Shown piece after piece: positions 1-8,519 of a stretch of DNA of 64,000 nucleotides. Each line of letters starts with the position of its first letter. Within the stretch, counting starts at the first letter, position 1. Source of the stretch: Desulfoscipio geothermicus (GTDB lineage: Bacteria; Bacillota; Desulfotomaculia; Desulfotomaculales; Desulfallaceae); assembly GCA_016841905.1 (NCBI GenBank), contig JAENYF010000001.1, positions 1-64,000 of the forward strand, written 5' to 3'. The notes under the pieces are model-generated. The model had not been told where the DNA came from. It saw nothing but the letters and a program-made list of their open reading frames with translations, and did no database searches. The translations under genes were made by a program, and so were the position numbers.

Positions 1-293
1 TGCGGGTCAACCCGCGCCTGGTGCACCTGCTGGAGCAGCTGCGGGAACAGCTGGGTGATAAGCCGGTGGTGATTACCTCCGCTTACCGCTGCGCCGCGCA
101 CAACCGTGCAGTGGGTGGAGTCCTGCAAAGCCAGCACCTGCCGGGCAATGCGGCGGATATCGCGGTAACTGGTGCAGCCCCGCGTGAAGTGGCAGCAGCC
201 GCTGAAAAGACAGGCTTTGCCGGGGTGGGGAGGTATGCCAGTTTTACGCATGTTGATGTGCGGGCCGGGGGGAAGGCGCGTTGGGTGGAGTGA
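1..293 (+). CDS. Peptidase M15-type D-Ala-D-Ala carboxypeptidase-like protein (5' end outside window)
   Basis: The reading frame is open from the first base of the window, so the true start lies upstream. The visible part carries the M15A-type core: an ITSAYRC segment, then SQHLPGNAADI, which supplies the zinc-binding His and Asp of the SxHxxGxAxD pattern, and a late HVDVR that gives the third zinc ligand. Members of this family cleave peptidoglycan cross-link peptides and often serve as phage or spore-wall lytic enzymes. Any N-terminal wall-binding domain is outside the window. A hairpin follows the stop codon. Confidence 0.85.
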   Translation, partial: RVNPRLVHLLEQLREQLGDKPVVITSAYRCAAHNRAVGGVLQSQHLPGNAADIAVTGAAPREVAAAAEKTGFAGVGRYASFTHVDVRAGGKARWVE

Positions 294-312
294 TTTAGTA
301 CTGCTTTTGTGA

Positions 313-340
313 AAACCAGGTAAATACCTGGTTTCTGTTG
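313..340 (+). terminator. Hairpin after the M15 peptidase
   Basis: A 9-bp perfect inverted repeat (AAACCAGGT / ACCTGGTTT) with a 3-nt loop lies 20 bp after the peptidase stop and is followed by a T-rich stretch. It fits an intrinsic terminator. Confidence 0.6.
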
Positions 341-477
341 TTTGTGATAAACTGTTAGTACATTGAGGTCGTGGTGTTGAAGCAGCCCAGTAGCGTCTGT
401 CGCTCAAGACAATGGGTGCTCTGGTTTAACGGGGCCGGGAACAAACGATATAAGTACCAGCTTAATTTCCCTTACAG

Positions 478-556
478 CATGTACTGCCGGTGGATATGTT
501 CCCTCAGACGGGGCATGTGGAAGACAGCGGTATTGATGTCGAGAGTGGAGAAGTGA
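478..556 (+). pseudogene. 3'-end scar of an RlmD/RumA-type 23S rRNA uracil methyltransferase gene
   Basis: From 481 one frame reads VLPVDMFPQTGHVE, the hallmark C-terminal segment of RlmD/TrmA-family RNA (uracil-C5) methyltransferases. One base out of frame the expected end follows (TAVLMSRVEK, stop at 554-556). Upstream frames hold stops and no catalytic domain is visible, so only the last 25 or so codons survive, with a single-base insertion near 523. It is a remnant and cannot encode an enzyme. The 3' end of rumA/rlmD is a known integration site for some integrative elements, so this may mark an old insertion; that is inference. Confidence 0.6.
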
Positions 557-767
557 GTTGGTAAAAAGCCAAGTAAAAAAGGACTTTTCGAGGTTTGAAA
601 GTTAAAATCCGATGTGTTGAAATCGAAAAAATATCTGTTTGTTGGAATAATTCCAAAAGTATGATTTTAAACGCGACAGAGCGATGATAACGTCAATAGT
701 TTTTCGCAAATTCGATTTTTTTATTTCTATGACACATTGGTTTTTCTCCAAAATAATGCTACACGAT

Positions 768-827
768 AATAATAATCGCATCAATTGATGCATTATTATT
801 GACGTTTAACATATAATAAAGTATCAT
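768..827 (+). promoter_or_regulatory. Promoter with overlapping palindromic operator of the MqsR/Panacea-type toxin-antitoxin pair
   Basis: A long inverted repeat spans 768-800: the arms are AATAATAAT-c-GCATCAA and TTGATGC-ATTATTATT, 16 pairs with one bulged base. Its right edge overlaps a -35 box TTGACG (799-804), which is 17 bp from a -10 box TATCAT (822-827). The toxin frame begins at 850 behind a GGAGAGG ribosome-binding site. A palindrome on the -35 box is what antitoxin autoregulation would use; the link to the antitoxin is inference. Confidence 0.6.
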
Positions 828-849
828 TGTATCACAAAGGAGAGGTACA

Positions 850-1259
850 ATGAATCCGCATTATAATCAAAAATATAGCAGAAAACAAGTAGAAACCATT
901 CTGCAAACAATACAGGACTGCGTTAGACACGATCGATATATTATATCAAAAAATGAAAATCGCACTGAAAATATTGAGTTTATCCATAACTATAATTTAA
1001 CCTCTGCAAAGCAAAAAAATATTTTGCTTCGAATTAAACCGGATGACTTTTGCACTCACTGCAGAACACAAAAATTGGATTTGAGCATGAAACACTATAC
1101 GTTTTTTGTCCACAGATACTGCTGTTTAATTTCGATGGCGCAGAAGAATTGGTGGATATTTACATAAAGTTTAATATTATTGAGTATACCGCCGGCAAGC
1201 GAGTAGTAGCAATATCTTTTCATAAAAGAAACAAGCCAATGGAGTATCTATTCAGATAA
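850..1259 (+). pseudogene. MqsR-like toxin, frameshifted
   Basis: The first frame (850-1167) starts at ATG behind AGGAGAGG and reads sensibly to DDFC. The next frame, -1 from about 1053, continues with HSLQNTKIGFEHETLYVFCP and ends at 1259 with a FHKRNKP segment. Joined, they give a protein of about 136 residues resembling RelE-fold MqsR-type mRNA interferases, whose members have a C-terminal 'ISFK/FHK' strand. The break is one missing base within gactttttgcactc-like sequence; no canonical slippery heptamer with a downstream stem is obvious, so I read it as a loss-of-function mutation or assembly error. It lies 26 bp upstream of an MqsA-like antitoxin, the usual toxin-first order for mqsRA. 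Confidence 0.6.
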
Positions 1260-1285
1260 CCATGGGGTTAAAAGGAGGAATTGAG

Positions 1286-2284
1286 ATGCTTGAAAGAATG
1301 ACGTTCTGCGAGGAATGCAGAAGAGATGTTGCTTACACTGAAATAGAAGTAGCGATGCAAAATGAACTAAAGCGAGAAACTTTCGAATACACAGGCAAGC
1401 AAGCTGTATGTACTGAATGCGGTTCAGAAGTTTATGTTGCCGAAGTTGAGGATTATAATCTTAAAGCGCTCTACGATGCATACAGAAAAAAGAATTCAAT
1501 AATTGCACTCGAAAAAATATTGGAGATACCTGAAAAGTATGGGATAGGCAAACGGCCTCTTTCCTTGCTTTTAGGATGGGGTGAGATGACGTTTAGCAGA
1601 TACTGCGATGGCGATATGCCCTCAAAACAATATTCCCATATTCTAAAGCACATTTATGATGATCCAGCTTTTTACCGCTCCATATTGGAGAACAACAAAG
1701 ATAATTTAAAATCACCGACAACATATGAAAAAAGCAAACGCATTACCGATGCATTGTTGGGTACTGTAAACACACCACTTACTAAAATAGAGCAGGTAAT
1801 CGACTATCTGCTATGCAAATGCGAAGATATTACTCCACTGGCCTTGCAAAAAGCTTTGTATTATATCCAGGGCTTTTATTTCGCTTTTATTGAGGAGTAT
1901 GTTCTTGAAGATGATTGTGAAGCATGGGCACATGGTCCGGTTTATCCTAAGGTTTATCATAAGTATAGTTCCTATCGATTTGACCCGATCGAAGGTGGCG
2001 AAACGTGCGACGACTCGGTTTTAAGTAATTATGAGAAGGCAGTCATTGATAGCGTGATTAAAAACTTATGTTGTTACAGCGGTAAAATATTGGAGGGCTT
2101 TACACACGCAGAAGATCCCTGGTTAAAAACCAGAGGTGACCTACCGGTAACAGCAGCTTCCAGTAGAATAATTCATAAGAAGTTAATAGGCGATTATTTT
2201 AAGACGGTAAAGGAGCACTTTGCCATGATTAATCCTGCAGATATAGAAATATACTCAAAGAAGATGTTTGAGCGACTTAATTAA
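1286..2284 (+). CDS. Antitoxin with MqsA-like zinc ribbon, HTH and SocA/Panacea (DUF4065) domain
   Basis: The ATG at 1286 has a strong AAGGAGG site 8 bp upstream, so it is preferred over the ATG at 1262. The 332-residue product begins with two CxxC knuckles (CEEC near residue 8, CTEC near 45) as in MqsA. A helix-turn-helix-like stretch follows (about 90-130, including LLLGWGEMTFSRY), and the C-terminal half is a SocA/Panacea domain (about 165-330) with the family's LALQKALYYIQGF and WAHGPVYPKVY segments. Panacea domains neutralise many unrelated toxins directly. The product probably binds both the upstream toxin and the operator at 768-800. The antitoxin is intact although its toxin gene is broken. 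Confidence 0.85.
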   Translation: MLERMTFCEECRRDVAYTEIEVAMQNELKRETFEYTGKQAVCTECGSEVYVAEVEDYNLKALYDAYRKKNSIIALEKILEIPEKYGIGKRPLSLLLGWGEMTFSRYCDGDMPSKQYSHILKHIYDDPAFYRSILENNKDNLKSPTTYEKSKRITDALLGTVNTPLTKIEQVIDYLLCKCEDITPLALQKALYYIQGFYFAFIEEYVLEDDCEAWAHGPVYPKVYHKYSSYRFDPIEGGETCDDSVLSNYEKAVIDSVIKNLCCYSGKILEGFTHAEDPWLKTRGDLPVTAASSRIIHKKLIGDYFKTVKEHFAMINPADIEIYSKKMFERLN

Positions 2285-2353
2285 AATGACAATTTGCATA
2301 AAATGACGAAAACTATCTGCCGCAAGGGTAGTATAGAAAAATACTTAATAATG

Positions 2354-2384
2354 AAGCCTTCGCGGGAATGCGAAGGCTTTCTTG
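2354..2384 (+). terminator. Intrinsic terminator after the antitoxin
   Basis: A 10-bp perfect stem (AAGCCTTCGC / GCGAAGGCTT) with a 6-nt loop is followed by TTCTT, 70 bp after the antitoxin stop. Confidence 0.75.
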
Positions 2385-2807
2385 ATGCCCAATCAAAAGC
2401 CTTAAAATTAAAACTATTTTTGGTGAAATTGTGGTGGTTTGCATTTGCTTGGAGATGATAATTCCTTCTAGGCAGGGAATCGGTGACATATATGGGGGGA
2501 CGAACCACGCAGGTAGCATTCTTTTTTATGGGGGAGATGAACATATATTTTATTAAACTTGGCCTTATGAAGATTGTACATATTCCATCACTTTTTAAAG
2601 GAATTGTTTGTTTTTTAAAGTAGAATGCTGGTAAAAGTTCTTTGATGAGCTTAATTTTCTTGCGCCACGCCTACAGCCGGTAAAGTTGATAATATTGCGG
2701 CCTGGTCTATTTGATACGCTGAGCATTTTATTATAATTTTATCTGCAGGAAATTGCAGCCATTTGTTGAAACAAGACACATAATAATAAATATTTGTAGG
2801 TGAGCGT
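2385..2807. other. Intergenic stretch with no gene recognised
   Basis: A 420-bp A+T-rich stretch separates the terminator from the NERD gene. Short open frames occur on both strands, but none has a convincing ribosome-binding site or recognisable product. Confidence 0.5.
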
Positions 2808-3437
2808 ATGGTTGCGCGTATTGTTTGCCAGGACGAAGCCATCCGGGAAGATTTTCGCAAAAGAATACTGGCTAAAGTGCAGGCAGAGAAGGACTCCATG
2901 AAAAAGCGTATTGATGATAATGTCCCCTCTTTTATATCCTGGGCTGTTAAACCGCTGGCAAGCATGGCTTTCGACATACAAAGGAATAAAGATAACAACA
3001 AGGGCGAAGGCGGAGAGTTGAACGTGGGCATCCATCTTCGCCTTGTGCTTTCTAAAGAGTGGATTTTAATGAACGATGTGGTGGTGGAGCCCGAACCGGA
3101 GGTTTTTGCCAAGACAGATCATATAGCTATCGAGCCGCCCGGTATGTTTGTCATTGAGACAAAGGCTTGGGACGGTGCTTTTACAGGTTACAAGGACCGG
3201 TGGAAGCGTAAAGAGGGTAATAAATGGGTCTCCTGCCACAGCCCTACCAAACAAAATTTCAGGCATGTAAACCTGCTCAGAAAGTGGTTGGAGCAGACCG
3301 GCATGTTCAATTTATCTTTTCCTGCGGAGCAGTGGATAAAGCCCGTTGTGGTTTTTACCAGGGCGTCCTGGTTAAAAACCACTGATTGCTCCATGCCGGT
3401 GCTGGAAGGAGCGCTTGGCCTTGCTTTAAACATATAA
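2808..3437 (+). CDS. NERD (nuclease-related) domain protein
   Basis: The ATG at 2808 follows GTAGGTGAG. After a helical N-terminal 60 residues the 209-residue product has a NERD domain: the GEGGELNVGIHL start, NDVVVEP, then a DHIAIEPPGMFVIETKAW core resembling the D...ExK active-site pattern of restriction-like nucleases, and a GNKW segment. NERD domains occur alone or joined to helicases and are thought to process DNA. It sits alone between a terminator and a short frame, in a region with other defence-like remnants. The DNA target is unknown. Confidence 0.8.
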   Translation: MVARIVCQDEAIREDFRKRILAKVQAEKDSMKKRIDDNVPSFISWAVKPLASMAFDIQRNKDNNKGEGGELNVGIHLRLVLSKEWILMNDVVVEPEPEVFAKTDHIAIEPPGMFVIETKAWDGAFTGYKDRWKRKEGNKWVSCHSPTKQNFRHVNLLRKWLEQTGMFNLSFPAEQWIKPVVVFTRASWLKTTDCSMPVLEGALGLALNI

Positions 3438-3469
3438 TGTATTAGCAACTTATTAAGGAGACGATACCT

Positions 3470-3598
3470 TTGAGTAATGATAAGTTTACACGCGCGAAAA
3501 CTCCTGTATCAGGAGAAATCCCGCGACCACCCCAAAAATGCGACGGTCTTACACGGGCATTAAGCTGGACAGCTCCGTTTATTACGGGCAGCGGTTGA
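3470..3598 (+). CDS. Small ORF of unknown function after the NERD gene
   Basis: A TTG at 3470 sits 9 bp after AAGGAG and opens a 42-codon frame encoding a Pro/Thr-rich, basic peptide (it includes KTPVSGEIPRPPQKCDG). I recognise no family. The ribosome-binding site is the main evidence. It could be a genuine small protein read after the NERD gene, 32 bp upstream, or the start of a decayed gene. Confidence 0.3.
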   Translation: MSNDKFTRAKTPVSGEIPRPPQKCDGLTRALSWTAPFITGSG

Positions 3599-3742
3599 CC
3601 ATCCTCTGTCAAGAAACTTAGTGTAAGCACACGAAGATCACAAACAGGTTGGAAAATGTGACACCATAGCATTTGGCCAAGTCTTGGGGTACGAGAAAGC
3701 CTTTTTAATTCAAAACACCGGTGGCTGAAGGGGGGTGCTATT

Positions 3743-4078
3743 ATGACTTTAGGAAGGTATATCGCACAAAAAAGGCAGGCTAAAGGTTTAAGCCAACGCG
3801 AATTGGCAAGAGACATTCAGGTAAGTAATTCAACTATTTCCAGAATTGAAAAAGATGATGGTATCTACCCGGATAACGCTACTTTAAAAGCCATAGCCCA
3901 AAGGCTAAACCTGGATTATAATTACTTACTTGCCCTGAATAAAGCAATTGATGACGAACCGGAAATTCGCTTAATCCAAATAGCTGACAAAAAAATGAAC
4001 GATGCTCAGAAAAAGAAGATGTTAAACATTCTAAAAGCTTCATTTGATGATCTATTTAAAAAGGAGAATGTTGAATGA
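3743..4078 (+). CDS. XRE-family helix-turn-helix regulator
   Basis: The 111-residue protein opens with a canonical Cro/CI helix-turn-helix (about residues 3-60): LGRYIAQKRQAKGLSQREL, IQVSNSTISRIE, then DNATLKAIAQRL. A charged helical C-terminal tail may serve dimerisation. The ATG lies 8 bp after AAGGGGGGTG. Its last codons overlap the next frame by 4 bp (ATGA), so the two were translated together; XRE-ImmA pairs with this arrangement control mobile elements. Its partner is now a stub, so it may be a leftover of a lost element. Confidence 0.85.
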   Translation: MTLGRYIAQKRQAKGLSQRELARDIQVSNSTISRIEKDDGIYPDNATLKAIAQRLNLDYNYLLALNKAIDDEPEIRLIQIADKKMNDAQKKKMLNILKASFDDLFKKENVE

Positions 4079-4239
4079 TAGCAGATTACAATAAAGCCGT
4101 ATTTGAGAGTGTCAAGACACTACAACAATACGGTATTAACCAAGCGCCTATTAATTTGTTTATTGTTACTGCTAACACATATTGTCTAGAAATAGACGGC
4201 GTTAAATGTCCAAAATATGACTATATTATTGACCAATAA
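4075..4239 (+). pseudogene. Truncated partner of the XRE regulator, possibly ImmA/IrrE-like
   Basis: A 54-codon frame starts with an ATGA overlap on the XRE gene. The N-terminal part (AVFESVKTLQQYGINQAPIN) resembles the first helix of ImmA/IrrE metallopeptidases, but the HExxH region is missing and the frame ends early. Position and overlap support an anti-repressor partner cut down by a deletion. The family call rests mainly on context. Confidence 0.45.
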
Positions 4240-4326
4240 TAGTCCATCAATCAGTAAGTCCATACGATAGATTAGCAATAAAAAAGCCGGTAATCTTAAT
4301 AGCCACCGGTAAAAAATAATTCGCAT

Positions 4327-4836
4327 TTGGCCGACAAGGTCGTGGAGGCGGTCAAATCCGGCGCCATTAAAAAGTTCTTTGTCATGGCAGGCTGTGACGG
4401 CAGAATGAAGTCCAGGGAATACTATACCGAGTTCGCACAGAAACTTCCCCAGGACACCGTAGTCCTTACGGCAGGTTGTGCGAAATACCGTTACAACAAA
4501 CTTAATTTGGGAGACATCGGCGGCATTCCAAGAGTGCTTGACGCAGGACAGTGCAACGATTGCTATTCGCTGGTGCTGATTGCGCTAAAACTCAAAGAAG
4601 CATTTGGGCTGGATGATGTTAACCAGCTGCCGATTGCCTTCAATATTGCCTGGTATGAGCAAAAGGCGGTTATCGTTCTGCTGGCGCTATTACACTTAAA
4701 CGTCAAGAACATTCATCTTGGCCACACTCTGCCGGGATTCCTGTCCCCGAACGTTGCCAAGGTGCTGGTGGATACCTTTGGCATCGCAGGTATGGGTACG
4801 GTTGACGATGATATGAAGTTGTTCATGGGTGCATAA
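4327..4836 (+). pseudogene. hcp: Hybrid-cluster protein (hydroxylamine reductase-like), C-terminal fragment only
   Basis: The 169 codons match the last third of Hcp, a roughly 540-residue iron-sulfur-oxygen protein that handles NO or hydroxylamine. Visible Hcp segments are [30 protein letters not shown] and [18 protein letters not shown], which carry several cysteines and the glutamate binding the hybrid cluster. The N-terminal [4Fe-4S] domain and the other ligands are missing, and the frame begins abruptly in intergenic sequence with TTG and no ribosome-binding site. It is a 5'-truncated remnant and should be inactive. A strong terminator follows. Confidence 0.85.
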
Positions 4837-4849
4837 TTAAATAACCTTT

Positions 4850-4891
4850 AACCGGCAGGTGACAATCATGGTTGCCTGCCGGTTTTTTTTT
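4850..4891 (+). terminator. Intrinsic terminator after the hcp fragment
   Basis: A stem of AACCGGCAGG pairing with CCTGCCGGTT is followed by nine T residues. It is the original hcp terminator, kept with the gene's 3' end. Confidence 0.9.
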
Positions 4892-5278
4892 GCGGAACAC
4901 CGGGGTTGCCACGGTTGCCACGGGGACGGTTTTTAAAGGGTCCAATTGGCAGTTTTGCGGGAGAAAAAACGGCTCAATGTCAGGTAACCCCTGATTTTGA
5001 GCCTTAAACTTTGATTACGCACAATAACTGCCTCGCAGAATTTTCAATTGCCGGAGAAGAATGAAGTCGCGTTCAATCTTTTTCTTCTGGTTCTTAAGCT
5101 GTGAAAAAAAGAGTAATACTTGTGTTTAGTGTGTCTATTTAACGAGGGACGCCGCATACCACGTATTACATCAAAAGAAAAACCATCCCACTATAACGAA
5201 TAAGTGTATGATTTGTGATCTCCAAGGTTATGAGTACCATGTTAAGGCTGAAAATGCCTGGTACGACTATACGGAAAA
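4892..5278. other. Degenerate intergenic stretch
   Basis: About 390 bp without a credible gene. It contains a duplicated GGTTGCCACGG near 4904-4922 and short open frames broken by stops. Confidence 0.4.
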
Positions 5279-5399
5279 CTGGTGCGACAGACCGACATAG
5301 AAATTAAGCTGGAAGGTATTGAGCCATGACGAAACAGCAAGGCAAATATTCACTACCACAAATGCGTTCCTGGATGCGTATGTCCATTGGCAGGTTTAA
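5279..5399 (+). pseudogene. Decayed coding remnant of unknown origin
   Basis: One frame reads LVRQTDIEIKLEGIEP and stops. The -1 frame continues HDETARQIFTTTNAF to a TAA at 5397-5399. The protein-like sequence on both sides of one shift suggests the end of a frameshifted gene. I do not recognise the family. Confidence 0.35.
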
Positions 5400-5401
5400 C
5401 T

Positions 5402-5755
5402 TTACTTGCCGTCGTTATCTCGTGTGGCTAAAGTCCGTTTCTTTTTTCTCGCAGTTCCTCTTACGACGCGACTTTTTTTAATTAATTGGTATGCGTTTTT
5501 TCTTGGACCACAATAGACAACAGTAACTGACTCATCACTCATAATTTCATAAACAGCCCGGTAACTCTGGCCATTATATTCAATAATGAATTTATAGCAG
5601 CCCATCAAATCCCCACTCAAAGCAATGCCCGCCTCTATATCATAATAAATGGCGGACAATTTATCTTTAAATAAATCCTTTAATTCTGATGGACATTTCT
5701 TTAGAAATTTTTTTGCTTGGCTAACAAACTTAACGTTAATCACCGAAAACATCAT
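5402..5755 (-). CDS. RelE/ParE-family toxin
   Basis: The 117-residue basic protein has the ParE/RelE fold pattern: VKFVSQAKKFLKKCP at the start, a central LMGCYKFIIEYNGQSYRAVY strand pair, and VTVVYCGPRKNAYQ near the end. RelE members cut mRNA at the ribosome and ParE members poison gyrase; the sequence does not separate the two. The start overlaps the end of the upstream antitoxin gene by 20 bp, as expected for an antitoxin-first operon. The C-terminal 15 residues are very basic. The frame is intact. Confidence 0.8.
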   Translation of the reverse strand: MMFSVINVKFVSQAKKFLKKCPSELKDLFKDKLSAIYYDIEAGIALSGDLMGCYKFIIEYNGQSYRAVYEIMSDESVTVVYCGPRKNAYQLIKKSRVVRGTARKKKRTLATRDNDGK

Positions 5756-5903
5756 CCCATGAACATGTTTTCCCCATTCTTGCCTCTTTACGGCCTTGCC
5801 TTATCTTAGCCATGGCAAGCCTATCTCTTAATAGGGATGATGTGGCCTTAATATCCGGCTTTTTCTTTCCCTTTTGCTTTGTTAACGTTGCAGTGGTAGG
5901 CAT
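5736..5903 (-). CDS. Antitoxin of the RelE/ParE pair
   Basis: The 55-residue product starts at the ATG whose complement is 5901-5903, 7 bp after AAAAGGGG; an in-frame start further upstream lacks such a site. It is highly basic, with a C-terminal RKEARMGKTCSWDDVFGD tail of the kind that wraps the toxin. No classic DNA-binding domain is evident in the short N-terminus. It overlaps the toxin gene by 20 bp. The assignment rests on context. Confidence 0.65.
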   Translation of the reverse strand: MPTTATLTKQKGKKKPDIKATSSLLRDRLAMAKIRQGRKEARMGKTCSWDDVFGD

Positions 5904-6163
5904 ATTTGCACCCCTTTTCCTGCGGATCCTATACCTCACTCATACACCCCCTGGCATCTTGTCCATAAAAATATTTATGTACATTAGGCCAGTAAAATAA
6001 CCAATATATTCTATTAGAGGAAAAGATTCTATTTTTGAATATTGTAACATGTGGCATGTAACATGTCTATATGCAATATTACATAACGATAACAAAAACG
6101 AAGTGGTAATACTTTAAGTTTTTAAATTACACCATTGGCTACTTTTGGAGGGGAAGATTAAAA

Positions 6164-6870
6164 ATGCAAGAAATAGAAAACTTTTTATGGAACAGTGTAA
6201 GAAACCTGTTTAATCAAAAAGTCGATCTAGTGTTTTTCGATACCACCAGCACCTACTTCGAAGGCAATGGCCCCAGCAATATTGCTAAAAAAGGCTATTC
6301 CAAGGACAAGCGTCCCGATCGTAACCAGGTAATTGTCGGGGCATTAATGACCTCCGAAGGCATACCTATTGCCCATCAAGTGTTGCGCACCAATTGTGAT
6401 CTACCACCTGCGGAAGTAGCCCTTGCTTATAAGGGACTCTGGCAAGTGGAAAGAATCTTTCGGACGATGAAAAGCAGCCTGGATTTAAGGCCGATTTACC
6501 ACTGGAAAGAAGAACGTGTACGCGGACATATCTTCGTCTGCTTCTTGGCTTTTGTTCTACAGGTTATGCTGGCCAAACTACTTAAAGACAGCAAGCATGG
6601 GTTTAAAGATTTAATGCATGACCTAAGGAAATTACATGCTGTAAAATCTACTATCGGTCAGGAAGAGTTTATTTTGCGCACAGAGTTAAAGGGCAATATC
6701 TTTGATATTTTCAAAGCTGTGGGCTGCAGGCCGCCAAATAGGATATTGGGGTACAAATCTACCATATAAAGGAATTATCTAGTGGTACGTCTATTTGTTG
6801 TGCCAGCAAACCCTTGATTTTACTGGATTCCCTTGGGTAGCGGTGTCAAACTCGAGTTATACTGGAGGGT
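6164..6870 (+). mobile_element. IS1634-type insertion sequence relic with internally deleted transposase
   Basis: The open frame 6164-6769 encodes 201 residues of an IS1634 (IS4 group) transposase, normally about 550. It keeps the first DDE aspartate (LVFFDTTSTYFEG) and the C-terminal part with the catalytic glutamate region (GLWQVERIFRTMKSSLDLRPIYHW). It has lost the N-terminus and the block between IPIAHQVL and LRTNCDLPPAEVALAY. Downstream sequence to about 6870, including GTGTCAAACTCGAG near 6844-6857, looks like an element end. It cannot transpose by itself. Confidence 0.75.
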
Positions 6871-7022
6871 TTTAGACAGTTCAGGCGAAGTAATTGTTAA
6901 ACCTGGGCTCTATAAATAATAGTTCAAGATGACCTCACCGGTAAGGGATCATACAAGGAATAAAGATAACCACAAAGACAGAGGTAGAGTATTGAATGTG
7001 GAATGGAGGGGTGGTGTCCGGT

Positions 7023-7733
7023 ATGACAAAGATAGTAAATTATGGTTTAATAGTTTTGATATTTTTATTATCATCTGCAGGCATTTATTTATTCCAATTT
7101 TTATTTTTTCATGACCCTGAACATACTTTCTTTTTATTATTGCAGAATTTGGCTTTTTTACCAATACAGGCCCTGGTAGTTACTTTATTGCTAAATAAAT
7201 TTTTAAACATTGCCCAAAAACAGCAGAATTTAAAAAAGATTCATGTCGTTATAAGCGCTTTCTTTTCTGAATTAGGGACATCGATATTGTTCATGCTCTC
7301 CAAACTCAACGAAAATAATGATGAGTTGTGCCGGGCAATCGATATAACGGAATTAAATAGGAAAAATATGAACACTTTGAAAAAAAGCATTAAAGAGTTT
7401 AATTTTAAGATGGATATCACACCGGAACATTTAGCAAGCCTGGGACTGGTACTAATTGATAAAAAACCTTTTATGATCGGCATACTTCAAAATTCCAACC
7501 TGCTGGAACACGATTCTTTTACGGATATGCTGTGGGCTGTTTTTCATGTTGCGGACGAGCTTCAGAACAGAAACCTGCAGGGGTTATCCCAAAACGACCT
7601 GGATCATTTAACCTCTGATATTCTAAGGGCCTATAGATGTATAATTATCGAGTGGGTTAATTATATGAAATATCTACGTAGGGAATATCCTTACCTGTAT
7701 ATTTCGGCAGTTAGTAAAAGTCCTTTCCGCTAA
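7023..7733 (+). CDS. Membrane-anchored protein of unknown function
   Basis: The ATG at 7023 follows GGAGGGG; an ATG nine codons earlier has no site of its own. The 236-residue product has two hydrophobic segments at the start (about residues 5-25 and 37-57) and a soluble, mostly helical remainder. I recognise no domain. The soluble part contains short Asn/Leu/Lys-rich helices and ends with a basic tail. It stands alone, flanked by an IS relic and an inverted repeat. Confidence 0.6.
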   Translation: MTKIVNYGLIVLIFLLSSAGIYLFQFLFFHDPEHTFFLLLQNLAFLPIQALVVTLLLNKFLNIAQKQQNLKKIHVVISAFFSELGTSILFMLSKLNENNDELCRAIDITELNRKNMNTLKKSIKEFNFKMDITPEHLASLGLVLIDKKPFMIGILQNSNLLEHDSFTDMLWAVFHVADELQNRNLQGLSQNDLDHLTSDILRAYRCIIIEWVNYMKYLRREYPYLYISAVSKSPFR

Positions 7734-7752
7734 AGTAAGACGGACCGGGCTA

Positions 7753-7791
7753 CCGGCCTTTATTAAAGAAGCATTTATTCGTAAAGGCCGG
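7753..7791. repeat. 10-bp inverted repeat after the membrane-protein gene
   Basis: CCGGCCTTTA and TAAAGGCCGG are perfect arms around a 19-nt spacer, 20 bp after the stop. No T-run follows, so it may be a weak terminator or an element end. Confidence 0.5.
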
Positions 7792-7909
7792 CTATCGTTT
7801 GCCCAATCTTTCATGGCATGCGGAACTCGGTCAGAGTCTTTTCCTTTTTCAGTCAACTGGCATTCGGCAGTCTTAAACAAGTATATCAGTCCCCGAGAAG
7901 CCTTTTTTT

Positions 7910-8508
7910 GTGAATATTTTCTACATTAGGTCTGCCTTAGAGTATTTAAACCTTCCCGAGCAATGTGTTTCCAATATAGCTTTCTGGTGCTATAAGTACC
8001 ATAGAGAAAACATTGGCAAAGTGCCCTTGATTTATGAGGGCAAAAGGAAAACTACAGATTTTAATGCCATGCAGCAGGCTGTGTACAACATGTTAAAGCA
8101 GACTTGGCTCAACCCATATATGATTTTGTTTTAGTTGATGAGGGTCAGGATTTAGATGCAGATGCTTATGACTTTTTTAAAACTATAGCTAAGCATGTAA
8201 CTGTTTGTTTAGATAACAAACAGCAGCTGTATGAGAGGGGTTCAAAACCGAAATTAATGCCCTATCATAGTGCTAAAGGACTTACCTTTGATACGGTAGC
8301 TTTTCTTGATGCAGAGTCTAATACCAGCCTTAGTCAGTTAATTGTTATATTGGATCAAATTGGTTCTAGGGCAAAGAAAGTTGGAGAGGCCCAGCGTGCA
8401 TATTTTGAACTTGCATTTAGAGAGTTACTAAATCCAGATTCGGATTCATATCGTAATCTTTCAGCATGTTGGCTCAACGCTCAACAGAAGTACAATAGTC
8501 TTTATTGA
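7910..8508 (+). pseudogene. Decayed UvrD/PcrA-like superfamily 1 helicase gene
   Basis: The frame 7910-8134 (helical, with SALEYLNLPEQC and FNAMQQAVYNMLKQ) continues in another frame from about 8104. That part shows the SF1 Walker B/motif II FVLVDEGQDLD, then CLDNKQQLYERG (motif III region), and after an apparent internal deletion LMPYHSAKGLTFDTVAFLD (motif V region). Walker A is not found. At least one frameshift (near 8096) and deletions make it non-functional. NERD-helicase fusions contain this kind of helicase, so it may relate to the NERD gene at 2808. Confidence 0.65.
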
Positions 8509-8519
8509 GGAGAAAGGAA

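Noticed and set aside
850-1259. Programmed -1 frameshift in the MqsR-like toxin
   Set aside because: No X-XXY-YYZ slippery heptamer and no obvious stimulatory stem at the shift; mutation or sequence error is simpler.
4286-4310. CCGGT/ACCGG hairpin before the hcp fragment as a terminator
   Set aside because: The stem is only five pairs and the run after it is A, not T, on the coding strand.
6044-6066. Two GTAACATGT copies upstream of the RelE/ParE pair as an antitoxin operator
   Set aside because: They lie about 140 bp from the antitoxin start with no promoter between, and the antitoxin has no evident DNA-binding domain.
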